Shown here piece after piece: positions 44,119 to 55,200 of a DNA stretch of 64,000 nt. The position numbers and the translations under genes are program-made. Positions within the stretch are counted from its first letter, which is position 1. The number at the start of each line of letters is the position of its first letter. The notes below the pieces were generated by a model. That model was given only the letters and a program-made list of their open reading frames with translations. It did not search any database and was not told the DNA's origin. Source of the stretch: Canna indica (taxonomy: Eukaryota; Streptophyta; Magnoliopsida; Zingiberales; Cannaceae); NCBI GenBank assembly GCA_034359265.1, contig CP136892.1:10774501-10838500 (forward strand), in the 5' to 3' direction.

Positions 44119-44589
44119 TTGCTGATGACCTGTTGCTGAGCTGTTGCTATAGGTTATCAACAACGGCTTTAAGGATGCGACCCAAGTGTTACAATAAGCT
44201 TTCAGCGATGGCTTTCGAACGGATGACTGTTGGTAAGTCGTTGTTGATACTATTAATCTGAAATTGAAAATTTTAAAAATTAAAAATTTCTATTGATATA
44301 TTTATAACCCCTGATACATAACTCACACACCCACCATACACACTAATACACATCACAGATAGACACAGATACACATCAAAATAATTATATTTACAATTAT
44401 AATTATCAACAATCGTAAAAAAACTATTTATCAACACGATATGAATCAAAACTATCGTATCAACACGATACGAATCAAAACTATCGTATTAACATAAACA
44501 TCAAAACACAAATATAGGAGTCAAGTCATAAACACATGTATATCGTAAGTGAAGTGATCATAAACACAATTACATAAAGTCTCACGACT
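44119..44589 (-). repeat. 3' subterminal and UTR remnant of the old CACTA
   Basis: Continues GCCGTTGCTG-type words interrupted at 39480, then AT-rich DNA including ACATAACTCACACACCCACC, the inverse of the 3' UTR phrase of the younger copy at about 43660-43690. No coding sequence. Confidence 0.6.
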
Positions 44590-45060
44590 ACAGTGGAGGT
44601 TGGTCGGGATCATGTGGTGGTGTCTACAGTGCTTGGGTGTAGAGTGGCGTGAATTGGGTTGAGGACAATGGATCTGATGTCAGTGGGATGCCAACACTGG
44701 ATTAAGCTGTGATATGCCTCAACATGGCATGCATCTCATCTATCATCCGCTGTGACGTGCGACCTTCTCTTCCAATGCTGCTATCCAGCTCTAATCCTGC
44801 CATATAGCATGTCGGTATGCTCACGAGGCACGTGAGACCACGTGGGCCATGCCCCGCGCATGTACTGTCTAATCATCCCCGTATAGTCTTGGGGACCTCC
44901 TCCTGCTTGAAAAAGCACAATAAAAATAAAGTACAATGTTATATTATGATATAATGAATTATATATAAATAATAATTAATAATATATTATCTCTGTCCTT
45001 GCACTAATCAATTTGTGTGCCCTATTAGGCTTGTGTGGCCGCCTGCGTCTCGATGAACTA
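44590..45060 (-). pseudogene. ORF2 remnant of the old CACTA
   Basis: Minus-strand segments read RTSQRMIDEMHAMLRHI, then SSTQFTPLYTQALXTPPHDP (X is a stop or frameshift), the coiled coil and tail of ORF2. Farther up, the CATGTACTGTCTAATC/GGTCTCACGTGCC region corresponds to YMRGAWPTWSHVPREH. Exons 3 and 4 are deleted, and the first-exon remnant (RRRRPHKPNRAHK) lies near 45020-45060. Dead. Confidence 0.65.
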
Positions 45061-45243
45061 GCCTCGGCGACAGGAGGATCGACCCCAAATATTATTTGGT
45101 AGAAGATCTCGAAATGTGATCGGAACTAATCTGAGTTCTCGATCCATTGACAAACATCATTTATCTATTATTTATTTAACACATACGGGGCCGACGGCTT
45201 AAAATATCGTCTGTTGACCTTTTGTAACTCCAACTCTGACCTC

Positions 45244-45985
45244 TTATAATATATTTTTCAGATCATGTCGAGCTTTCACATTATCTTTATTTTCTCCAGA
45301 AACATCCATCAAAGTGTTAAAAATATTATCAAACACATTTTTCTCAATGTGCATGATTTCCAAATTATGTCGAATCAATTTTGAACTACAATACGATAAT
45401 CTCCAAAAGATACTTTTTTGACCCAATTATGTGTTTGACCAAAGTCTCACACTCTTTCATTCCAATCAAACACTATCTATTGAAGTGCTGAAACACGTGC
45501 TAACATCTATTCACCAGACAATGACTGTGGTTGCTTATCCCTTTCGACTATGTCCTTGGTAAATTTATTACGATTTCTTCAATACTAATGGTTAGTCGGT
45601 AGGAATCGACGATGACAATCAAAGAATGAAATTTTCCGTCCGTTCTGAAGACTGAATGATTTAGAGTGTTCTATACAATACGGATAATAGAGTCGTCCGT
45701 GCGTGCTCCAACCAAACAACATGCTGTAGGCCGGGAAATAATTGATTGTCCACAAGACAACACCTTTTAAAGTGATGTTTTGCTTCCGTGACAATCATAA
45801 GTGATAACTCCTTCAGTCCACAATATTTTTAATTCATCAATTAGGGGTCTGAGAAATACGTTAATTTTTTTCGCGGGCCCTTAGGACCCGAAATAATCAT
45901 CGAAAGATAGATAAATTCTTCTTTCATACACATTTACAACAACAAATTATAAACGGTTAGCAACACAGTTAGCAAATTATAAACG
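45244..45985 (-). pseudogene. TNP2 remnant of the old CACTA, distal part
   Basis: Minus-strand frames include ITLKGVVLWTINYFPAYSML and FGWSTHGRLYYPYCIEHSKS, FFDCHRRFLPTNH (TNP2 core) and, further on, HNLEIMHIEKNVFDNIFNTL. They align with 56.9-57.5 kb. Stops and shifts break it. The DUF4218 and DUF4216 parts are missing. It is separated from the proximal part by a CACTA-end fragment at 46009-46565. Confidence 0.8.
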
Positions 45986-46565
45986 GAATAATCATCGAAA
46001 GATAGGTGTATGTCTGGGTGTATATATGATGTTGTGAATGTATGTGTATTTGAATGGATGTGTGTGTGGGTGTGTGAGTTATGCATCAGGTTAAATAAAT
46101 GTATCAATGAAAATTTCTAATTTTTATTTTTTTCAATTACATGTTAACATCATGAGCGTTGGCTTACCCACGGTCATCCGTTTGAAAGCTATCATTGAAA
46201 GCTCATCGTAATTCCTGGGCCGCAACCTTAAAGTCGTTGCTGATGACCTATAGCAACGGCTCAACAACAACCCTTCATCAACGGCTTTACCTCGATCATT
46301 GGGCTGTCGCTGATAACAATATGAGCAACATCATTTGGGTCATTGCAGAGCCGTTGCTGATAACGATATTAACAATGACCGACATGGTCGTTACTAATAT
46401 GTTAATAGCAATGGTCGGGTGCCGTTGTTGCTAAGTTATTACCGACGCTGTTATCGGCCATGATGTTGTTGCAACGGGACGGGCCGCCACTCGCCGTTGG
46501 TGATGGTCTTCACCAACGGCTTCCAACGGACACGGCCGTCGGTGAAGGTCTTAATTCTACTAGTG
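45986..46565 (+). mobile_element. CACTA 3'-end fragment inside TNP2
   Basis: 46009-46565 resembles a CACTA 3' UTR (GTGTGTGAGTTATGCATCAGG) followed by subterminal GCCGTTGCTG words, ending TTCTACTAGTG at 46565. It lacks a left terminus. The 45945-46008 junction is made of copies of adjacent TNP2 sequence (AATTATAAACGG twice; AATAATCATCGAAAGATAG also at 45892), a pattern of templated filler. Confidence 0.65.
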
Positions 46566-47676
46566 AAACTGAATAAGGAGTTGCCGAATGACCAAACAGA
46601 TTAAAATCATTCGTGCATAATCCCAATCTGTTATTTCTAGTATCCCTAGCAAATGAAGGATAATATCTATCCAAATATTTCTATGTTTCACTGTCGGATG
46701 GATGAGTCATTAATGTATCATCACGACTTCTTGCATGCCAACTAATGTTGGGGGAAGTCTTTTTCGACATGAATAATCTTTGAAGCCTCGGTGTTAGTGA
46801 AAAATATCGAAGTACCTTAAACGCGATATTTTCTGTCGGGTCGATTTCTTCTCCTTGTAACGAGGATGTTCATATGTTGGGCATTTATCCAATTGTGCAT
46901 TTTCTTTATAATATAAAATGCAGTTATTTGGGCACGCGTGTATCTTTTTGTACTCAAGTCCTAATTTTCTTATCAAGTTTTTAGTCTTATAAAAAGTTGG
47001 CTCAAACTTGTTATTAGTACGTAGCATTCCATTAATAAAGCCTGCAATCCGATCAAACTGCAACCCCGCTGATATTACAATCAGACTTGATGACTAGGAG
47101 TTGCATCATTGCCGAAAATCTAGTGTATTTAGGACAATTCTCATATAAAGGTTCATCGGTAGTTTTCAACATCTTGTAAAATTCAACGGCTTCTTTATTT
47201 GACTTTTGAATCTCTACCGCATGTTGTACTTCTGTGACATCAACACCTGTAGTATCTTGTGGCACTGACGTCTGAATAACTAGTCGCTCGACATTATCAT
47301 TCAAGTGGAATTGACCGCCGAGATTATCAAGTATCATTATTCTATATGGATTAGATGGACTACCAACAGAAGAAGATTCACCATGAGTTTGAACGACAGA
47401 TTTGCTCGGCGTTCCGACTTTACATGACTCCTCGTGACAAGTCCATACATAATATATTAGTGCAAATCCTTTGGTATACAGATGCAGAGTGATAGTTTTC
47501 GAATCCAAAAATCTTGCGTTTGTGTAATTGCGACACGGACATCGGATTTTATCACCACTAACGGATTTTTGATTCGAATAGGCGATATTTAGGAAGTAAG
47601 TTATGCCTAATCGAAACTCATTCGTTAAAACTCTAGATCAAAACATACGTACATCCAACTTCGATCGTCCGACATG
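46566..47676 (-). pseudogene. TNP2 remnant of the old CACTA, N-terminal part
   Basis: Starts MSDDRSWMY-like at 47676 on the minus strand, then LDSKTITLHLYTKGFA and WTCHEESCKVG, LGGQFHLNDNVERL, NKEAVEFYKMLKTTDEPLYE and FINGMLRTNNKFEPTFYKTK. CPTYEHPRYKEKKS follows near 46860. It matches the younger CACTA frame, but with stops at about 47625 and frame changes near 47055 and 46795. Interrupted at 46565. Confidence 0.85.
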
Positions 47677-47937
47677 ATTCTATCAATAAATGGAAATATC
47701 TTCCGTTAATGTCTTTAGGTGGGATGATCATATTCCATTCAAAATTCATGTTAAGTATTTCTTTTAGTTGTTAACTTCAGTCTAAACTTCGGCAACATCT
47801 TCCTACAGTACTCCGAATACACATATCATCTGGGCGCGTATAGGAGAACAAGAGAGATATATAGTAGCCAAAATTTATAAATAGGTTAACGGTTAAAAGA
47901 AACAACAAAGTACAATATAAATAAGGGTTAATTAATG
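47677..47937 (-). other. 5' leader of the old CACTA, truncated
   Basis: Contains the degenerate leader hairpin (about 47762-47925: GAGAACAAGAGAG, CATATCATCTGGGCGCG) seen in the other CACTA copies. It breaks off at 47937, where AT-rich repeat begins. Confidence 0.6.
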
Positions 47938-49906
47938 TATCTAGCCCAAACTATGACCCTTTTCACAAATCTAGTCCGATTTTTAATTTGTATCAATTAC
48001 ATTTCGAACTATCATATTGATATCAATTCTAGCTCAACGTCAAATACCCGTCAATGTAACCGTTAGGTGCTGACATGGCATCTGACTCAGCAAATTAATT
48101 TTTTTTTTTATCACTTATGCAACGTCGGCATGTAATAAAAAATATTATAATATTATATAAATAGAAAAAATTAATGTATCTATCCCAAACTTTGATCATT
48201 GTAATAAATCTATCCCAACCTTTAATCTTTCTCCCTAATCTATCCCAAACTTTGGGATTGACAACAATTATAATTCTTCAAGACAAATGATATTTTAAAA
48301 TTCATCAAAACTCTCATTTTATCCTATAATTACGTATATGATTTCACCAAATTTTTTTTCCTTTAAAATAATTACACTAAAAATCTTTTAACACCTCTAA
48401 TTTTACCAAATTTAATTTATGGTCATTATATATAAATTTCATTTCAGATTTTATATTTTTTAAAAATAAAAATTTATAGTAAAATACAGAAATTTTATGA
48501 AGAAAATTAAATACAATATAAATAATATTAAATGTATGATATATAATGATATTACGAGTAAAATATATTGATTTGGTTCAAATTTTTAATTTTTTTTCTA
48601 AGATGCTATAATCGAATTGAATAAAAAAATCAACACAAAACTAAAAAATCAAATTTAAAATGCCAAATTTTGTTAGACACTAAATAAAATATAACCATAA
48701 TGTTAAATATTTAATAAATAATAATATAAGCAAAAAAGTCTTGATTTGATTAGAAGTTTTGAATTATTTATAAAATGCAATAGTCGAATAGAATCAAAAA
48801 ATAAAAACTAAAAAAATAAAATTTTGATAAATAATAATAGTATATAAAAAATTATTGGTTTAATTTGGACATTTTGATTTTCTCTGAAATGCAATAATAT
48901 AATTAAATCAAAAATTAATAAGAAAATCAAATTTTGAATCAAACTTTTTAAAATACAATTTCAATAGATAATTATAAAATTATTTTCAAATTTTTAAAAA
49001 TTTAATAAATAATAAGAATATATGAAAAAGATATGAGTTTTATTCCAAGTTTTAATTTTTTTTAATGTAATAGTCGAATTTAATTAAAAAAATAGGGAGA
49101 AACATAATTCAAACTTTTGGATTGATTATAATTGTAACGTAATCTAAATTTTAAGTTCAATATACCCTAAACAATAAACCTAATTAAACAACATTATACC
49201 AATTAATATACCAATTCAACAATAAATAATAATAAACAATAAACCTAATTAAACAACATTAAACATACAACACTATACCTAATTAAACAATATTAAACAT
49301 ACAATACCTAATTATACAATATTAAACATACAATACCTAATTATACAATATTAAACATACAACATTATACCTTATTAAACAATATTAAATAATAAACATT
49401 ATTAAAAAATTAATTAAAAAACTATTTATTAGAAAAATGTTAGGATTTAATTAAACCCGAATCAAAATATGATTATGGTTTAAATAAACCCTAATAATAC
49501 CCTACCACAGTAGCCGGCAGCAGCCAGCTACAGTTGGATTAATGGGGCTTCGGCCCCAAATCTAGTGCTGAAGTCCATTAGACTCCGGCAACGAAGTCCA
49601 TTGGACTTCGGCACCGAAGTCTAGTGTCCGTTATCGCAAACTGGATGGACATTGGACGTTGGACGCCGAAACCTTGGCGTTTCGGCCCCAACATGACAGT
49701 AACATAGGCAAGCGAAGGAGGCCAGAGATCGAGGGGCGGAGGATTACCTGGAGGTGGAGAAGGGACAGAAACCGGGAGGAGGAGGGGTGGAAACCGGCAG
49801 CAACAGCGGGGAGAAGGCGCGAAGGACGGATCTAGAAGCTGTAAGTTAGTCGCTACTATTGAATTATTAAGTCATCGACAGCCCACGTGGCCCTCGCGAA
49901 GTCGTT
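47938..49906. repeat. AT-rich dispersed repeat and low-complexity interval
   Basis: 47938-48290 has MULE-like terminal phrases (AATGTATCTAGCCCAAAC, CTGACATGGCATC; then again AATGTATCTATCCCAAAC). 48820-49070 matches the fold-back arm at 8388-8640. 49190-49400 is a tandem repeat around AATATTAAACATACAA(TA)CCTAATTA, about 28-36 bases per unit. 49500-49700 is GC-rich with palindromes such as GAAGTCCATTGGACTTC at 49593-49609. No gene. Confidence 0.5.
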
Positions 49907-50238
49907 CACTACTAGAATATTGGCTATCAGCCACGGGGCTCACCGACGGTCGTACAAGTCGTGGCTGATATAACACCATCAGCCACGATTCTCACACGGC
50001 CGCCTTCAACCGTTGCTCATATCCAATGGCGCACACGACACGCAAAATGAAAAACCTTATCAGCCACGACTTAGATAGGGCTATTGTAGTCGTCGATTAT
50101 ATTATTTAGTAATTAGCGACAGCTAGGAGAGGCCGTCAGTGATAAAGTGATGGCGCGCACTCGGCGTAAAAATAAAATAAAATCACCGACGGCTCAGAGA
50201 TGGCCGCTTTGATCATCGGTGATATAGTAAATAAAGAT

Positions 50239-50500
50239 CTACGATTTACCGACGGCTATCCAGCTGTCGGTATAGAAGGTTTGTATTTGTGTTCGCGCTC
50301 GGCCCCTCTTCTTCCCTCGCTTTCTTTTAGCACTCAAACCCTCGCCGCCTCTCGCTGCCTTTGACTTAGCTCGAACCCCGACGCTTCCATCGTCGTCCGT
50401 CGGCTCATCGCCTGACGCCCGACGCCTGCTCTGCGAGCTTCTCCGCTTGATCGCCGTCACCGGCCACTGCTTCTTCACTCGCCGGTGCCTCCTCGCCATT
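50239..50500 (+). other. CACTA leader, C-rich segment
   Basis: Equivalent in position to the triplet-rich leader at 39760-39900. A minus-strand open frame of about 86 codons is Arg/Lys-rich and has no homology that I recognise. It is taken as an untranslated first exon of the element, ending near CAGGTAATTC at 50500. Confidence 0.35.
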
Positions 50501-51249
50501 CAGGTAATTCTTCTTCCCCCCGTCTGGCCGGCAGTGGCCGAAATCCTAGGTTTAGGCGAGTTGATATGTTTCATGTAGGCATCGACGAGTCATGTTTTAA
50601 TTTTGCAAAATCTTAGATCCGTTCGGGGGTTGTATTTTCGTGTAAACGAAGTAAATGATCTTTTATACGATGTACAACTCTTGAATTATCCCTAATTGGA
50701 TAATTTGGAAACATAGTTATTTATAGGGAAAATTGACAAATCTAACCCATATTTTGACGAAATTAACAAATCTAACCCGCATTTTAATTTGCATCAATTA
50801 TAACCCGTACTTACACATTTACATCAATTCTAACCTCTCGTCTACTTGTTGTTAATCGCCCCGTTAGTTGCTGACGTGGCATCCTAGTCAGCAACTTAGT
50901 TTATATTTTTTTAACCCGAACTTTTCACGTCAGCCTATTACAAAAGAATATTAAAAAATATAAACTAAGTTGATTTTAAAATTGACAAATCTAACTCATA
51001 CTTTGACGAAATTAACAAATCTAACCTGCCTTTTAATTTGCATCAATTATAACATGTACTTATGAATTTACATCAATTCTAACCTCTCGTCTACTTACTG
51101 TTAATCGCCCCGTTAGTTGTTGATGTGGCATCCTAATCAGCAACTTAGTTTATATTTTTTTAACCTAAACTTGTCATTTTATTCCAAAAGAATAAAAAAA
51201 TATAAACTAAGTAGATTTTTTTTAATCTGAACTTGCCACGTCAGCCTAT

Positions 51250-51426
51250 TGGTGTGTGGCTAGAGCCACCAACACCATGACCACCCCCAGCGGTGCGCCG
51301 GGGCACTTCCGCTTCCCGGCGCTGAAGGCCAAGATCTTAAAGTCAGGCCCATGGCTTATTTCCACTCTCTGCTACTCGCTGTCACCCTTCGTCGGCAGCA
51401 AGTGTCGCTCCGATTGGAACTCATCG
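51250..51426 (-). pseudogene. Captured cytochrome P450 heme-binding segment, left copy
   Basis: On the minus strand one frame reads EFQSERHLLPTKGDSE, a stop, then VEISHGPDFKILAFSAGKRK and CPGAPLGVVMVLVALA. This is the P450 PERF-to-heme-loop region: xxERHL, then F-x-x-G-x-R-x-C-x-G with Cys as the heme ligand. The FSAGKRKCPGAPLG wording recalls CYP71-clan enzymes such as CYP703, from memory and unverified. Only about 55 codons are present, without I-helix or oxygen-binding motifs. The capture is flanked by MULE TIRs. Confidence 0.85.
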
Positions 51427-51460
51427 ATGTCGGCGTTGCGCGTGTAGGGTGAAGGCGACA

Positions 51461-51646
51461 TCGACGAGCGAGTTTTGATCTGAGTGGCACTTGCTGCCAA
51501 TGGAGGGTGAAGGCGAGTAGCACAGAGTGGAAATAAGCCACGGGTTTGACTTCAAGATCTTGGCCTTCAGCGCTGGGAAGCGAAAGTGCCCCGGCACACC
51601 GCTTGGGGTGGTCATGGTGCTAGTGGCTCTAGCCACACACCAATAG
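51461..51646 (+). pseudogene. Captured cytochrome P450 heme-binding segment, right copy
   Basis: The plus-strand frame reads SEWHLLPMEGEGE, a stop, then HRVEISHGFDFKILAFSAGK and RKCPGTPLGVVMVLVALA. It is the same segment as the left copy in inverted orientation, with a few differences (PERF-region W for R, T for A after CPG). The two copies stand nearly back to back around about 51440-51460, so a transcript across them would form a stem of about 190 bp, extended by the TIRs. Confidence 0.85.
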
Positions 51647-51930
51647 GCTGACGTGGCAAGTTCGGATTAAAAAAATCCAACTTAGTTTATATTTTTTTAA
51701 TTCTTTTGGAATAGGCTGATGTGGCAAGTTCAGGTTAAAAAAATATAAACTAAGTTACTGATTAGGATGTCACGTCAACAACTAACGGGGCGATTAACAA
51801 CAAGTAGGTGTGACGTTAGAATTGATGTAAATTCATAAGTACGGATTATAATTGATGCAAATTAAAATATGTGTTAGATTTGTTAATTTCGTCAAAGTAT
51901 GAGTTAGATTTTTCAATTTTCCCTTATTTA

Positions 51931-52107
51931 TATTGCACTTAGTTTATTTCTTTTAGTCATTATTCATTTTTAAATTTTGGCTTGTATCTCCCTTGTTCTC
52001 CGATACGCGCCCAGATGATATGCGTATTCGGAGATCTGTACGGAGATGCTGCCAAAATTTACAATCAAATTACTGACTAAAAAAAATTCTAAGTGCAATA
52101 TAAATAT
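51931..52107 (+). other. Leader hairpin of the third CACTA
   Basis: Left arm from ATTGCACTTAG at about 51933; right arm ending CTAAGTGCAAT at 52099. The loop TTCTCCGATACGCGCCCAGA and its inverse GCGTATTCGGAGA are shared with the hairpin at 40476-40651. The arms have diverged from that copy but still pair. Confidence 0.75.
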
Positions 52108-52182
52108 CATGAATCCCGAATGGAATATGACCATCCCACCTAAAGACATTACCTAAAGATATTGCCAACTTTTTGACCGAAC

Positions 52183-52259
52183 ATGTCGGACGATCGAAGT
52201 TGGATGTACCGATGAATTCATCGTGGAGCTATAACGGATGAATTTTGAGTAGGCGTAAC
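52183..52259 (+). pseudogene. TNP2 N-terminus of the third CACTA (before the hAT insertion)
   Basis: Starts MSDDRSWMYR, then a stop, IHRGAITDEF, another stop and VGV, the transposase-associated domain start. It is cut at 52259 by the hAT element; the reading continues at 55785 with TYFLNFAYSN. Confidence 0.8.
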
Positions 52260-55200
52260 CATGGTTTAAAATACCGATACCAGTACCGATCTCGGTCTTT
52301 GACCGGTACTGATATGTACTGGTACTGTACCATTCCGTACCGACACACGATACGAGCCAGTACGAAAAATGCATACCGAACAATTTTTTTTTAGATTTTG
52401 CTGTTAAAAATAACTTCAATAACACATAATTGATCAACAAATACTTAAATTTAATATTCAAATGTCAAATACATGAATACAATGATTAAAATGAGGACGA
52501 ATGACGTCCGTCGTACTTGTACATATCTTGGGGGCATACACGACTAAGGTCAACACCGTAAGTCTCCAATGCCCATATCTGGAAATGAACCCATGCCATC
52601 ATACCTTGGTATCCATTATACCACATATCCATCAGTGTTTCTTTGTTGGCAGTCCAAGAACTAGTCCATGTAATATCAGTTGAGTAGGTACTTGATACAA
52701 AGTAGGTTGATTCAGAAACTTCTTGCAAGCTACTCATCATATCGTGGTGGTAATCTTGCAAAGTTGTCGGTCCACCTCCTCGACGCCGGCCTCTCTTCTC
52801 GTACACCTGAATTGTTCCTCCGATTCTAGCACCATGGTCCTGATGTTGGGTGCAGTGGTCGAAGTATTGCTCATTCGTCCATAGATCTGTAGGTGTCGGT
52901 ATTGATGGCACGACGGTGTCTTCTCCCCCAGCTCCATCATCATCATCATCATCTCCTTCGTCTTCTGTGCTGCTACTGCTATGAACCGAGGGCTCGTCTT
53001 CTTCGTCCTCTTCCGCTTCTGCAATCGCGTCCAAAGGATCAATTGGTCGTTTCCCTTTGCCTTTGCCTTTTGCCTTTGAAGGTGAAGGTGTTGCCTTCTT
53101 CTTTCCCTTTGATTGTGAAGATGGAGAGTCGGACGTGGATCATCGTCTTACGTGTCGAACTCGTTGAGAGTCCAAGGGAGAAAAGGTCATGTCCCTCTCA
53201 AGAGCTTGACTGTCTGTGTCTTCTGGTTGGCTCTCAGACTCAACAACATCAGATATAATTGGTGAAGGCCGAGGTGGTTCGCCTGGTTCATCAAGAAGAA
53301 GAGGTCAGTCTCCATTGCACTCCACCAATCAATTATTGGGTCTGTATCGCCTTGGACGAACTCGACATCGAACGGATCTACATGTGGAATATCTCTATCT
53401 TCGTTTTATAACACTTGCATTCGAAGTCGCATGTTGTAATGAACATATACGAGCTTCTCTAATAGGGCGTACGAAAGGCGGTTGCATGGCTTCGTTTGAA
53501 TCAAGGCGAAGGTCGACCAATTCCTCTCGCATCCACTTAATGATGTGGTTCGTGAGAGGATGCGTGTTGCAATCTTTCGAAGAGTTAGAGTTTCGGTTCC
53601 AAATTGCAACCACCATTCGACTGCAACAAATTTAAAATTAATATTAGTAATGAGATTTTATCTTTGATTAATAAATTGGCAAAAAAAAAATGTATCTACC
53701 TGGATCCATAGTATCTCGGATGGAGATTGCAAATGAATCTCCGAAATTGCCAATTGCATCTCGGAACCATTTTGATTCATTGAGAGCTTCTCCGACATTC
53801 ATTGTATGACCTTCCGGAGGGGATATAACAAACTATCGACCGTTCCAAGATCAAATTTGTATTGGTATGCAAGATTTAAATAATACCCTATAAAAAATTA
53901 AGCATAATGAATAAGTAATTAAGCATAATGAATTAAATTTAAATAATTTCCAAATATTAAATAAAAAATACCTGCGATGTGTATGTCACGACCCATTTGA
54001 TTATCCCATCTCCGGGAGATAATTTCGATGAAGTGCTCATACTTGGCAGGAGAAATCATAACCCTCTTGATTTCTTCTTGTGCTTGGTGGATGTAGTGGT
54101 AGAGATGGCTCATTTGAGGCAACGATTATTTCTATGATGCAATCCCAGAAGCGTGTGTTGAGGATGTACTTCTTTGTTTTTTTTCCATTTGTTTTTCCGG
54201 CATTACTTGATGAAGTCCATTCCTCACTTGTAAACATGGTTCTAAGAGCCGCCTTTTTTTGTTGGAGCGACCTTAATGCGATGAAGTTGGTTGAAAAATG
54301 AGTCGCTCCCGGTCGAACTATTTCACCTAAAATATGGAATTATCATTAGTAATTATTTATGATAAACTAATTAATAAATAAATATTATAAATTATTTAAA
54401 AATTAATAAATTACATTCTGTAATTTTTTTCATTAGGGCATGTACCCATGTGTGGTTGTAGATGAAGCGGATAATTTGTTGCGCCTTCTTTACCGTCGAC
54501 TTCACCATCTGTATATCACCGATATCTTTCATCATTAGGTCTACACAATGGGTTGCACATAGAGTCCAACATATGTGAGGATAATCCTATTCAATTATCT
54601 CACCTGTCCTTTTGAAATTGGCTCTGTTGTCGGTTATAACTTGTACAATGTTCTGGGGTCCAATCTCCTTGATCATCTCCGTCATCAGCTTCGAGATGTA
54701 GTAAGCGTCATGGATTTCATCAGACGAGTTCAACGACTTGTGATGAACAACACTCTTGTTACAATAGATGAAGAAGTTGATGATGCTCATTCGGGTTGGC
54801 TTGGTCCAACTATCGCACATCAAACTGCATTCGTACTCCCCCCATTGCCGCTTGATTCCGTCGATCCATTGCTTTATTTCATCGACCTCTGCTTGTGCCA
54901 TCGTTGCCACTGCCGCCGCCATACTCAAAATGAGATCCAAGATAGTACATTCGATCTCGTTCGAATGCAGTGTGCTCCAATGAAGCTCGGATGCCGGCTT
55001 CAAGTTCTGGATCCTCGTCGTCCTCACCACCCCGAGCGTCGTAATGGTCACCATCGACTTCTTGGGTAGCTTGTCGGTCAAACTCGGCTTGTTGAGCTGC
55101 ATTCTTAAGACGTTGCTCCTTCTTGTTGGTGAGCATATCGTTGAACATCTATCGGACTTTCGGCGGTGCTTTGGTGCATTTGACGACGTCGTCGGATGTT

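Larger units (their letters stand above)
38588..47937 (-). mobile_element. Old CACTA element, minus strand, with nested insertions
   Basis: Minus-strand TNP2 and ORF2 remnants (44590-47676) and a 5' leader homologous to other CACTAs (47677-47937) define it. Its 3' subterminal repeats lie on both sides of the younger CACTA (about 39100-39482 and 44119-44270). The far left end may be CATTACTAAAAAAAATTCGTC at 38588, a degenerate CACTACTAGAAA. The right end is lost: at 47938 the sequence turns into AT-rich repeat. The outer boundary is inference; the remnants are clear. Confidence 0.6.
50726..51923. mobile_element. Fold-back Pack-MULE carrying P450 fragments
   Basis: The ends GGGAAAATTGACAAATC and GATTTTTCAATTTTCCC are inverted. 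The nonamer TTATTTATA lies just outside both ends (50717-50725 and 51924-51932), a perfect MULE-length duplication. The target was the CACTA leader, where related copies read straight through (40462-40480). The left arm holds two tandem copies of a ~270-bp TIR unit (from 50726 and about 50995). The right arm holds one full copy plus a partial one. The centre (about 51250-51646) is a captured cytochrome P450 segment present twice, in opposite orientation. No transposase is encoded. Confidence 0.88.

Noticed and set aside
51256..51447. Plus-strand frame starting MARATNTMTTPSG and its mirror at 51421-51636 (-)
   Set aside because: Both are antisense shadows of the captured P450 segment. The heme-loop reading is on the opposite strand of each.
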